The translations under genes and the position numbers were made by a program. 24,685 nucleotides of DNA from Didymodactylos carnosus (Eukaryota; Rotifera; Eurotatoria; Philodinida; Philodinidae). Where the stretch lies: contig CAJNOQ010002374.1 in assembly GCA_905250885.1 (NCBI GenBank), forward strand, positions 1 to 24,685, given 5' to 3'. The notes beneath the pieces are model-generated. The model was not told the DNA's origin and searched no databases. It saw only the letters and a list, made by a program, of their open reading frames with translations. Shown here piece by piece: positions 1 through 7,837 of the stretch (position 1 is its first letter; every line of letters starts with the position of its first letter).

Positions 1-167
1 TGCCGAAGGAAATGAAAAAAGTTCCGCGTCTGTAGACGAGTGTTTTTTTTCCATTGCTGCAAACATTCTATTTTCTTGCTCCACTCTGTTCCAAATTTTT
101 AACATATTCGAATTATTATTCTCATTATCTTCAGAATAAGATCTTTTCCCCAAGAACCGAAAAATGA
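1..167 (-). CDS. Possible partial exon running off the left edge, unidentified
   Basis: On the minus strand a frame stays open for 55 codons from position 167 to the window edge. It has mixed, charged, non-repetitive composition, unlike the surrounding AT-rich DNA. A plausible acceptor (pyrimidine-rich, ending TTGAG) lies just upstream, giving an exon that enters with two bases of a split codon. The translation begins with a Phe-Arg-Phe-Leu-Gly-Lys-Arg stretch, followed by an acidic Asn-rich linker and a Trp- and Met-containing segment. Gly-Lys-Arg would be an amidation and dibasic cleavage site in a neuropeptide precursor, but one instance proves nothing. The rest of the gene would lie to the left of the window. 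It could also be chance. Confidence 0.3.
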
Positions 168-262
168 CTCAAGTTAAAGAGATGTACGTTCTATAGGAGC
201 ATAGTGCGCTGTTGTATTTTTTGTATCCGTTCTGCCCAGAACTGTGGTATAATAACTAGTCA

Positions 263-311
263 ACGGATGGATCACGATTGTCTTCTCAGAAGACAATCGT
301 GATCCATCCGT
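263..311. repeat. Near-perfect 49-bp palindrome
   Basis: Arms of 24 bp (263-286 and 288-311) are exact reverse complements separated by the single base C287. It abuts a second palindrome and sits beside the 3' end of the retrotransposon. It would extrude a cruciform or hairpin. It may come from snap-back synthesis during insertion or repair, or from an assembly or library artefact. Confidence 0.9.
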
Positions 312-340
312 GAAGAAGAAGAAGACTCTTCTTCTTCTTC
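312..340. repeat. Near-perfect 29-bp GAA/TTC palindrome
   Basis: Arms of 14 bp (312-325, GAA repeats; 327-340, TTC repeats) are exact reverse complements around the single base C326. It directly follows the 263-311 palindrome without a gap. Its right arm merges with the trinucleotide tail of the minus-strand retrotransposon. Confidence 0.88.
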
Positions 341-341
341 T

Positions 342-896
342 TTATTCCGTAGCTGGCGCTTGATAAGCAGGTCTTCCCCGTAACCAATACGCTGCTGTCG
401 GTGCCGCTGGCTGACTCGAGTCATTCACGATTTGCTTCTATCTTCGGCGATCTGTGGCGATGTCCCTGGCCTCTCCCGTGAAAACCTGTTGGGGCTTTAG
501 TTCTTCGTCAATATGTTTGATCCACGTTTTCTTCGGTGCCGTCCGTTGAATCCTCTAGTCTGCTGGCCGTTCTCGCCATAGCAGTTTATGAGGTAGGCGA
601 TTGATGTTCATCCTGCATACATGTCCAAACCAGCGCAATCGTCGCTTCTGTATTTGGTCCTCAATTGTTGGTTGGTTGTCACATCTCGCTCGAATTGTGT
701 CGTTACGTACCCGATCCCGAATTGAGATGCCCAGGATTTGCCGTAGACAACGCATTTGGAACACCTCAAGCTTACTGGTATCCGATTTGAGCAGCGTCCA
801 CGTCTCTGGCCCATGCAGGACAATCGGCATGATGAGTGTTCGAAAAAGGCGGATTTTGGTCTTCAGGGAGATGTTTGCCTTCTTCCATAGCACCAT
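342..896 (-). pseudogene. Retrotransposon C-terminal domain with two in-frame stops
   Basis: This is the conserved tail of LINE endonuclease-RT proteins. It has Leu-Phe-Arg-Thr-Leu-Ile followed by Glu-Thr-Trp-Thr-Leu, a Met-Arg-Cys-Leu-Arg stretch and Arg-Arg-Leu-Arg-Trp-Phe-Gly-His-Val. The frame continues past a TAG at 555-557 and another at 438-440 to a terminal TAA at 342-344, with family-like sequence on both sides of each stop, so both stops look like later point mutations. It lies one frame away from the RT domain because of the single-base loss near 890. Confidence 0.82.
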
Positions 897-1810
897 ATGA
901 GCGACGCAAATGTTGCTGTTGCTTGACCAACTCTGCTCCGAACCTCAGCACCGGATGCTATTTTCTTTTCTTGAACCAACGATCCCAGGTATTTGAACTC
1001 CTGCATCTGTTCGATCTGGACTCCGTTGAGGTGGACATTAGCTTGCGATCCATCCGTAGCCATAACTTTGGTCTTATCCGCATTTATCTTCAAACCATAC
1101 GACTGTGCAATGCGAGCAATGTTGTAGAGGATGTCGGTGGCCTCGGCATCCGTTTCGGCAAAAATGGCGCTGTCGTCCGCGAACATCAGATCAGTGACAA
1201 AGTTGTTTTCACCATAGTGTACTCCTTGTCTACCTTCGAACGCTGTCCTCATTATGGCGTCGATCACAATGTTGAACAGCAGCGGTGAGGCGACGTCGCC
1301 TTGGTGAACTCCGGTTTGAATGGGAAATTCCTCAGACAGTTCGCCTCGGATCCGAACGCTGCTTGTTGACCCGTTGTATGACGTTCGAAGCAGGTTAATG
1401 ATCTTCTGCGGCACATGTTCTTTCTCTAGTGCTATCCACAAGGCCGGCCAGTGAATGCAGTCGAACGCTGATTGGAAATCGATGAAGACGATGACCGTTC
1501 GTTTTCCGCATCGGATCCGTTCCTCCATCAACTGACGAATGGCAAAAATTTGGTCGACGCATCCCCGATGTGGTCTAAACCCTGCTTGCTCTTCCCGGCT
1601 GATCTGCTCCCGATATTTCTGTAGCCTCGTCTGTATGATCTTCATAAACACTTTGCCGATTATGGAAAGCAGGCTAATACCACGATAGTTCTTGCATTCA
1701 CGATTATCGCCTTTCTTCAATATCGGAATGATAATGGCTTTCTTCCAGGCCATTGGGATGCTCTCCGATCGCCATATCTGCACCAGGAGGACGTGGAGGT
1801 GCTGCAGCAA
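863..1810 (-). pseudogene. Retrotransposon reverse transcriptase domain
   Basis: This 315-codon frame carries the RT palm and fingers in the usual order. It has the Lys-Lys-Gly-Asp and Tyr-Arg-Gly-Ile-Ser-Leu-Leu stretch (about 32-49), motif A with catalytic Asp in Phe-Ile-Asp-Phe-Gln-Ser-Ala-Phe-Asp (about 109-117), motif B Gly-Val-His-Gln-Gly-Asp, and motif C Phe-Ala-Asp-Asp at 210-213 (bases 1172-1183). The three catalytic aspartates are present. The end of the frame is unnatural: at about 890 a missing base moves the conserved Trp-Lys-Lys continuation into another frame. Upstream it joins the endonuclease-linker frame through a deletion. The polymerase core is therefore well preserved, but the whole reading frame is broken, which suggests a fairly recent dead copy. 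Confidence 0.88.
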
Positions 1811-2651
1811 AACTCACATTCTTTAGCGATTTGATGGCGCTTTTGACTTTGGCAGCCGTTGGTTCGTCATTGAGAAATGGGTTTGCTGGTAGCACAATTG
1901 GCGGTGGTTCCGGTAGCGGTCCCTGAGGTCGATCGTGATTGTATAATTGTTGGAAAAACTCTTTCCACCGTTGCAGACGCTCCTCGGATGACTTTGCAAA
2001 AGTACCGTCCGCCTTCTTGATGTTGTCATTCGTGGATTTGGTCTTTCCACCCAGCCGTCGAATGGTTTGGTATAACGTCCGATATTCGTGTTTGGACGCG
2101 GCTTCCTCCATTTCTGCTGCCACTTGATTCCAGTAGGCTTCCCGCTCTTCTTTTAGCTTCTTTCTGACTTCCTTGTTCAACCGACGATATTCTTCGAAAT
2201 CGGCATGTTTGGCTTTCTTCCGCTTTTCCACCAGATCCAGACACTCGTCTGATGTCCATTGCTGTGTCCGACGCCAAATTGGAGGACACAACGGAATTGC
2301 ACATTCGATGATGGCCGCTGATATTTGCTTTTCTTCTGTATCAATGTCTTCAGATGGTTCGAGCATCGCAAATCTGTTGGAAAACACGATCTGGAATTCC
2401 TGCTTTGCAGCTGGGAGTCGAAGACACACCCGATTTGGTTTGGCTGTTATTGGCGCCTTTCTCTTTGACCGCTGTAACCGAAGCTGCATCTTTGCCCGAA
2501 CAAGGTAGTGATCAGGTCCACGGTCTAGTCCCCTCATTGCTCGCACATCTTTGAGAGACGATCGAAATCTGGTGTTGATTACGATTGTAAAAAACTGTAA
2601 ACTGTAGAAAACAGCTGTTCGAAACCAAAGAGTCTTTCGGAGTCTTGACAA
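1704..2651 (-). pseudogene. Retrotransposon fragment: end of endonuclease and linker to RT
   Basis: This is a 315-codon frame. The first 25 or so residues have no family resemblance and probably derive from flanking or filler sequence. From about residue 27 it matches the end of a LINE endonuclease domain: a short Arg-rich stretch, then Asp-Val-Arg-Ala-Met-Arg-Gly, then the Asp-His-Tyr-Leu-Val motif that contributes catalytic Asp and His. A Lys/Arg/Glu-rich helical linker follows (about 120-200), then the start of the RT region (Ala-Ile-Lys-Ser-Leu-Lys-Asn). The frame leaves the RT reading frame after that point, and about 25 residues usually present there, including the Gly-Pro-Asp-type segment, appear to be deleted. 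Start Met is arbitrary. Not functional. Confidence 0.8.
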
Positions 2652-2681
2652 TACTCTACACTAATAATAGCAACGTGGAGT

Positions 2682-2694
2682 ACTCTTCTTCTTC
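2682..2694. repeat. Candidate retrotransposon target-site duplication (right copy)
   Basis: ACTCTTCTTCTTC occurs here and at 325-337 in the same orientation, bracketing the LINE. Because it is a CTT microsatellite and the element's own tail is GAA/TTC, the match could also reflect insertion into an existing microsatellite. Confidence 0.5.
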
Positions 2695-3143
2695 CTTTCA
2701 AATAAATACATCGAGCTCATTTATCTTGTTTTCTTTCAAACATTAGTCAAAAAAGAGTTGCCTGCACTATATTTTGAAATGGATGATAGGATATTTGTGT
2801 TTCATAAATGTCGAATATTTCATGGTGATCTGTGAAATTCAGATACTAACATACCTATGAAAATCTCCTTGGTGGAAAAATGTAGACTTCAATGAGTTAA
2901 GTTCACGAAGTCAACACTAGATGAAGCGTGAGTAAAGTGAACTTCTATTTTTGAAAATTTAATTTCGCTGTTTTCTACACTAAAGAACAGAAAGTCCTCA
3001 TTGCTTTGCGAATCTTGCATTCCAGCATTAGAAGGAATACAATTTAAAAACAGTATTGCATAAGTACAATAAAAATTTGTAAAATTGGAAGAGATTCTGA
3101 AACACATTCTGGACATGGAAAAATTCTTTCTACACTTAGATCT
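2695..3143. other. No gene seen
   Basis: AT-rich sequence with short frames only, none with recognisable protein features. No repeat or RNA structure stood out. Confidence 0.6.
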
Positions 3144-3731
3144 TTAAATGTAAAAACAATAAAATCGCACAACGGTGCTTGTGTTAAAAAAAGTTGAGTT
3201 TGAATTTGATGAAAGTATGAATGGTTTTTTTTTGAGTTTTGGAAAGCCATTTGTTTTTTCAGTATAAAATTCCTCCTTTTTCAGTACAAAATCGTCCTTA
3301 TTGGGCTTTAAGAAACGAGCTGAATAGGGGCGTTTTACTTCAGCAATCCCAAAAGTAACTTCCTCTCCCCTAGTTACACGAACTTCGGAATCGGGTGCTG
3401 CCCAACCAAAAATAGTCCGGTTGAGTAACGAAACCGGACGGAGAAAGCTTTACCTGAAAACAACATGTTTTTTCTTATATTCGTTTAAGGTCTTTTCTTC
3501 GTTTTCGATGCCACGCTGTATCGGACGAAGAGTTGATGAGTTACTAGTGCGACTGAAAGAAGAGAATAGATGTTTTAAAAATACCTCACTCGGTTTTCGA
3601 ATACGGTTTAGAACTAGTCCCACTCGAGAAGTTGACAAACGTTTCAAATGTGCTTCTTGCCACATTTGATTGCTTCGTTGAACAACATTATTCGCTTTTA
3701 AAGAAGCACAACCACTCCTTCTCATGAACAT
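3144..3731 (-). pseudogene. Long frame interrupted by one stop, possible decayed gene
   Basis: One reading frame runs from ATG at 3731 to TAA at 3144-3146, interrupted only by a TAA at 3450-3452. That gives 93 open codons before the stop and about 101 after it, which is unusual in such AT-rich DNA. The upstream part is basic (Arg/Lys/Ser-rich). The downstream part has a mixed composition, including Phe-Gly-Trp-Ala-Ala-Pro-Asp-Ser-Glu-Val, then becomes lysine-rich and loses character towards 3200. A good acceptor-like sequence (TGTTTTCAG) lies immediately before the internal stop, so an intron or exon boundary could be involved, although no convincing donor was found. No family was recognised. 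It could be a pseudogene, two exons of a real gene, or chance. Confidence 0.35.
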
Positions 3732-3785
3732 TCAATTTATACATATTTTGTCATTTTTTACAAAAAAATAAAAATAGATAACAGT

Positions 3786-4559
3786 TTAAGTCTCAGCTTT
3801 TCTCTCTGGCTTCTTTGTGGCTTTGACCAGTCTATCCGAGAAATCTGCACCAACCATTTTTCCTCCACTTGCAATTGTTACTTTCTTTATTGTTTCCGTA
3901 GCAGCTACTTTGCCCGTTTGCGTAAAGATAGTTTTACTGGTCAATGCTACCCCCGTCTTAGCGGCTGCTATTGAAGGAATTTTTATGAGAGAACCGACGA
4001 AAACCGGCGTTAAAGCAATATCCAGTCCAGCAAAAGCGATTGCCGTTCCAGCACTGACTTTGTCGTGGCATTCTTTTGTATGAGCTGCTCGACCAGTTTC
4101 CAGTACGGCATGTGTTATAGAGAAAGGTAATCCTAAGACAGGAATGACTGAAAGACCTTGAACAATTTTACCAGCTTGATTACTATAACAATGCAAGCAG
4201 ATGTTGATGCCACTCTCATTCGACATTTTACAGCTTTTGTTCTTGCATTGCCATTTAGGTTTGCTTTCGCCACCAATACGATTTTTTTCCTGTAGAATAT
4301 CTGATAATTGAATAAATTTGTTTACACTTAGATACACGGCTCTTAACATGTAGCTTTGCCTGTTTCCTGAACAATTGATGCGTATGAGCACATCATACCA
4401 GGATCCGTAGGCAAGACCTTTGTGAAAGACGATTGTAGATGTAGTTTTCTCGAAGGGACCACATAGCTTTTCCAGACAGAATCCTTGGCCTGGAGTGAAG
4501 ATGTGTGCATCGAACAACTCTGCATCGATATCAATGAAGACAGACAATTCTGCACCCAT
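3786..4559 (-). CDS. RanBP2-type zinc-finger protein with hydrophobic C-terminal half
   Basis: This is an intact, intronless 257-codon gene of unknown function. The N-terminus reads Met-Gly-Ala-Glu-Leu-Ser, matching the N-myristoylation pattern (Gly2, Ser6), so membrane anchoring is plausible. Residues 5-90 are beta-rich with no domain I recognise. Residues 103-124 match the RanBP2 zinc-finger spacing exactly (W-x-C-x4-C-x3-N-x6-C-x2-C): Trp103, Cys105, Cys110, Asn114, Cys121 and Cys124. Such fingers bind ubiquitin or single-stranded RNA in other proteins. Residues 132-240 are rich in Ala, Gly, Val, Ile and Thr, with hydrophobic stretches near 133-152, 170-199 and 215-237 that could insert into or lie on membranes. 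The C-terminus is basic. The start is chosen because the ATG has A at -3 and gives the myristoylation motif. No partner gene is evident. Confidence 0.75.
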   Translation of the reverse strand: MGAELSVFIDIDAELFDAHIFTPGQGFCLEKLCGPFEKTTSTIVFHKGLAYGSWYDVLIRINCSGNRQSYMLRAVYLSVNKFIQLSDILQEKNRIGGESKPKWQCKNKSCKMSNESGINICLHCYSNQAGKIVQGLSVIPVLGLPFSITHAVLETGRAAHTKECHDKVSAGTAIAFAGLDIALTPVFVGSLIKIPSIAAAKTGVALTSKTIFTQTGKVAATETIKKVTIASGGKMVGADFSDRLVKATKKPERKAET

Positions 4560-5481
4560 TGTTATTGTATTTAAATAAAAAGGCTAGAAAACAGCTACTA
4601 TACTTTTACCTGCAAATAAAAAAAGAAATTACTCAGATGCAGAGCTTTTTATATTAAACTGATAAGTGTCTAGCATATTATCGCCAAAAATATTGCTCTT
4701 CTTCCTCCTTATCTAGCCATTACGAACATCTGCTGGAAGTACTCTTTTATCAATATTTACAAATTTCATGTACTGCTCAACATCATTTTATTACTAAAGA
4801 AAGATGGCAAAAAAAATCAACATTGTTTTGGTCTACGATGTTTTATATATCACTATCTTCTTTTTAACTCAACGAGACATTTGAAAGTCTCTTTATCTTT
4901 GTTGTAGCACGCTTATCACACAGTTAGAAGACAAAATGTATATTTATCTCGTTGTGATGGTTCTCACACAAAACGTTTGACTCATTTAAAAGTTGGAATT
5001 TTCTAAAAAGATAAAAAATTCTACGAAAGTAAACAGTTTAAATTATTCTGCCTTTAACTGTACAAGGACTGAATGGACGGTCAATAAGTTATCTCAATTT
5101 CAGCGACGTTCTCGTACTTTCAAATGTATCGATTTCGTGTGTTTACTAGAACAAATCCATGACATTTACCCTATAGATTACTGCCTTTACTGTTAATAAT
5201 GGTGTTCATGCGTTGTTCGAGTACGGGCATGGATACAGGTTTAACAGCTCATACTACGAGTTCTTTCCTATTCAATGTGACTGCTTTATCGTTGTGTTTA
5301 GAACTCATAATCATTTCAAATTGTTAGATGATGCTTACTACTCCCAAACTACACTATAAAATCCAATCTCAAATAATACCAGTCAATAGCCAAAGCATTT
5401 CTCTGCAAAACTACGTAAGGCTTAGGTCTCCATCTCTTTTGATTTCAGAGATACAGCCGTTTTCCGAGGACACATCTCTCA
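4560..5481. other. No gene seen
   Basis: Upstream region of the zinc-finger gene and DNA leading to the hAT-type element. A TATTTAAATA palindrome lies about 8-17 bases before the zinc-finger start codon, too close to be a normal TATA box. A possible acceptor at 4611-4617 (minus, TTTGCAG) could end a 5' UTR intron. The 67-codon plus-strand frame at 4993-5196 has no protein-like features. Confidence 0.5.
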
Positions 5482-5489
5482 TCCCAGAC
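5482..5489. repeat. Target-site duplication, left copy
   Basis: TCCCAGAC, identical to 6073-6080, directly adjoining the terminal repeat of the hAT-type element. Confidence 0.85.
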
Positions 5490-5987
5490 TAAAGATGTGC
5501 GAATGGGTTTAGCTATAGTATGTTTCTGAAAGACAAACTTTAATTAAATCTAATAGACGATATTTTAGAATAGAAAAAAGAATATGTAGCGTCGAAATTT
5601 GAACTGTTGTTCATGACTCAGATTACTTTTATTCATTTGTCTGAAGAACATTTAGAAACACAAACATTAGAGTCATTCAAGTATGATATAGGTAGTTTTT
5701 TAGATATATTTGATGTTCTCCTTACTTAAGAAAATCAAAATCTGTATTTCCGCTAACTCCCTACCTCTAGGCCGATTTTATAATATACGGTCTTTTCTGA
5801 AGCAAACAACATTTATTGAAACGAGACAACGGTAAAATAATTTACCAGAAAAATGAACGGTAATAATTTTTTTACCGGAGCAAAATATCGGTAACGGTAA
5901 AAGAGTTCTTACCGTACGAAATTTACCGCGGTAACGGTAAGATGAATTTATCGAAAAGCGAGATTACCGCGGTAGCGGTAAAATATT

Positions 5988-6013
5988 TTTACCGTTACCG
6001 CGGTAACGGTAAA
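5988..6013. repeat. Perfect 26-bp palindrome inside the hAT-type element
   Basis: Thirteen bases on each side of the 6000/6001 junction are exact reverse complements, with core TTACCGCGGTAA. Shorter versions of the same palindrome recur from about 5880 to 6060. Confidence 0.9.
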
Positions 6014-6058
6014 CGGATTTACCGATTACCGCGGTAACGGTAAACGGATTTACCGGTT
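5997..6058. repeat. Tandem 31-bp repeat, two units
   Basis: Units 5997-6027 and 6028-6058 differ at one base and each contains ACCGCGGTAACGG. More diverged copies of the motif extend back to about 5820. It is part of the hAT-type element's subterminal region. Confidence 0.85.
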
Positions 6059-6072
6059 ACCGCACATCCCTA

Positions 6073-6080
6073 TCCCAGAC
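6073..6080. repeat. Target-site duplication, right copy
   Basis: TCCCAGAC, identical to 5482-5489. Together with the following bases it forms a short hairpin (TCCCAGA, 4-base loop, TCTGGGA), so the element appears to have landed in a hairpin-forming site. Confidence 0.85.
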
Positions 6081-7754
6081 ACGTCTGGGAATCTCGGAAA
6101 CATATGGATCATAGGTAAACGATCACGCTCATCATCGTGGTGATGTTTGTTTCATTCTTCACGCAACCACAACGTCAGGAAAGCCAATTTGATGTTACCG
6201 TCAAAAATTAAAAACCATATATTTCACTCATTTCTTATGTCTCGAGTACCGATCGAGATCTTTGATTAATAATGTGGAAGAAGTCTTTCGCGCTCTTATT
6301 TTTTTCTACTATTTTTATTAATGATTTATAATTCCCTTGCACAGACATCATTAAATTTCTTTTTGTAGATGTTTTTGCCAACATGTGTGCCCTTAAATTT
6401 TCTCATTTGCATAAGATAGCATGAATGATGTGAACAGATCTAACCATCGATAAATGTATGTATCTTGTTCAAACTTTTCTCTACCTCAAATTAAGCAACG
6501 AACACTGTTAGGTTGCTTCTTGACAACTGTACACAATGGGAATTTATTGAATTGAAACTGATTGCCACGAACAGTAGTTTTCTCTTTTGGTGCGAAACAG
6601 TTTTAAAATGCTCTTCGTAAGCATTTAAAAGGTTTTTGAGTTGTTTATTAGTTGCTGTATCTGTATTATGTATATTTGTTGTAAAAAAACTGTCACATTC
6701 GAAGACTTTTCCTAAAAAAAAAGACGATCGTCTGAACTTTTGATGTAAATCCAAAATGGGTTGGAAAAGAAAAAGTATCAACTACGAGTAGTCTACTAAA
6801 CATATATTTGAAAGAGTAATTTACTGTCTCAACATGAAAAAACAATAGGCTTTTATACGTATTTTTTCCTGGAATTTAAACCAGCAGACCGCCACTTGTA
6901 GTTGTCAGCGGCGTCGATTACTTTTTTCTGTCAGAAATACCGGTTGCTTACGGACGTTGAAAAGCTCAGAGCGTTATCTCTATTCGAAACATATAGAGGA
7001 TACAAAATAAAGAAAATGTCAAATGCCAAATTCATTGTAAAGACTTGTAATCAACGATTTATTCGGTTTGAAACTGGTCGGGCTAGAAATAAACGCTCGA
7101 TTAAATGGCATTGGATAAATATTTTCTGCTTTGTCTTTCAATTGATGATTACTTTTGTATTTTGCAAGATCAATTGTTTTTGAAAATTTTTTTTTTATTT
7201 TTAAGTACAATAGGAAGAACCAGGCGAAGAGGGAGACACTTACTTCTTCATCTGGCAAAAAAAAGAGACATTAATACTGCACATATACACGACTGAATAG
7301 AGTACGTGGAACATAACAAATATATATCTATTTATACAAAGACTCAGCCTGTATGCAACTAAATGAATTTCTTCAGTTTGACAAATAACTTAGGCAAAAG
7401 GAAAAGTGGTTACGGTAACAAAAGAACATTCTTTAATTTAATAGGTATGGCTTTGTTTTTCAATTTCAAAGATAATTTAGTATATGTTTCTATCAAGGAG
7501 TGCACACACACGCACACAACAATTGTTTTAAAAAATAAAATAAGTTGTACGTACGATACAGAGACTAAAAAAACAGCGACAACAACAATTACGGAAACAT
7601 GTCAAATTTTTTTCCATAATACAACAACTATAAAATAAAAATGAATAAATAAATAAAAATTGCTTTTTCATATGACATTGGTGAGAAAAGATAAAAATGA
7701 AGATGAATTACAAACGAGACAGACTTTCACTGTATAGTGATGACGACGATAACG
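6081..7754. other. No recognisable gene; probably includes the RAB3 3' UTR
   Basis: AT-rich sequence downstream of RAB3. A minus-strand frame of 96 codons at 6491-6781 has mixed composition but no recognised domain and no clear splice context. A short CA-rich stretch lies at 7502-7519. Minus-strand AATAAA-type signals (TTTATT on the plus strand, e.g. 7194-7199) are candidate poly(A) signals for RAB3 but cannot be ranked by eye. Confidence 0.45.
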
Positions 7755-7770
7755 AGAGAGAAAGAGAGAG

Positions 7771-7822
<52 letters not shown>
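7755..7822. repeat. GA microsatellite in the RAB3 3' UTR
   Basis: A run of GA dinucleotides with a few GAAA interruptions, about 68 bases long and starting about 15 bases beyond the RAB3 stop codon. It would be CU-rich in the transcript. The Ser/Leu and Arg/Glu frames crossing it are artefacts of the repeat. Confidence 0.95.
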
Positions 7823-7825
<3 letters not shown>

Positions 7826-7837
7826 AAGAATTTCTTT

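Larger units (their letters stand above)
342..2681 (-). mobile_element. 5'-truncated, degenerate non-LTR retrotransposon
   Basis: On the minus strand this holds the last part of an apurinic-like endonuclease domain, a basic linker, a reverse transcriptase domain and a conserved C-terminal region, so it is a LINE-type element. The last in-frame stop (TAA, 342-344) is followed at once by a GAA-repeat tail, leaving essentially no 3' UTR, which resembles RTE-like elements; clade assignment is tentative. Most of the endonuclease is missing, so it is a typical 5'-truncated insertion. The frame is broken at about 1815 and about 890, and two stops interrupt the C-terminal frame. A 13-bp repeat, ACTCTTCTTCTTC, flanks it (325-337 and 2682-2694) and may be the target duplication. 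Base composition is clearly more GC-rich than the host DNA. Confidence 0.9.
5490..6072. mobile_element. hAT-type non-autonomous element (MITE), 583 bp
   Basis: The left end reads TAAAGATGTGCG (5490-5501). The right end, read inward on the other strand, is TAGGGATGTGCG (6072-6061): 12-bp terminal inverted repeats with two differences, matching the T/C-A-A/G-N-G start common in hAT elements. An exact 8-bp duplication, TCCCAGAC, flanks it at 5482-5489 and 6073-6080, which is the length hAT transposases produce. No transposase frame is present, so it must have moved in trans. The right third is a dense array of CGGTAA/TTACCG motifs, direct and inverted, likely subterminal transposase-binding repeats (inference). 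Both TIR differences are G/A changes, consistent with C-to-T decay. Confidence 0.85.

Noticed and set aside
836..1288. 150-codon plus-strand frame
   Set aside because: It is the shadow of the minus-strand retrotransposon RT domain.
3421..4083. Plus-strand frames of 82 and 88 codons
   Set aside because: They overlap minus-strand frames with better coding features, including the zinc-finger gene, and have no recognisable domain.
5815..6065. CRISPR-like array of CGGTAA repeats
   Set aside because: Spacing and unit length are irregular, there are no unique spacers, and the region lies inside an element with hAT ends and an 8-bp duplication in an animal genome.
6902..7296. Frames of 60-93 codons on both strands
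   Set aside because: Mutually overlapping, with AT-driven composition, no domain and no splice or start context.
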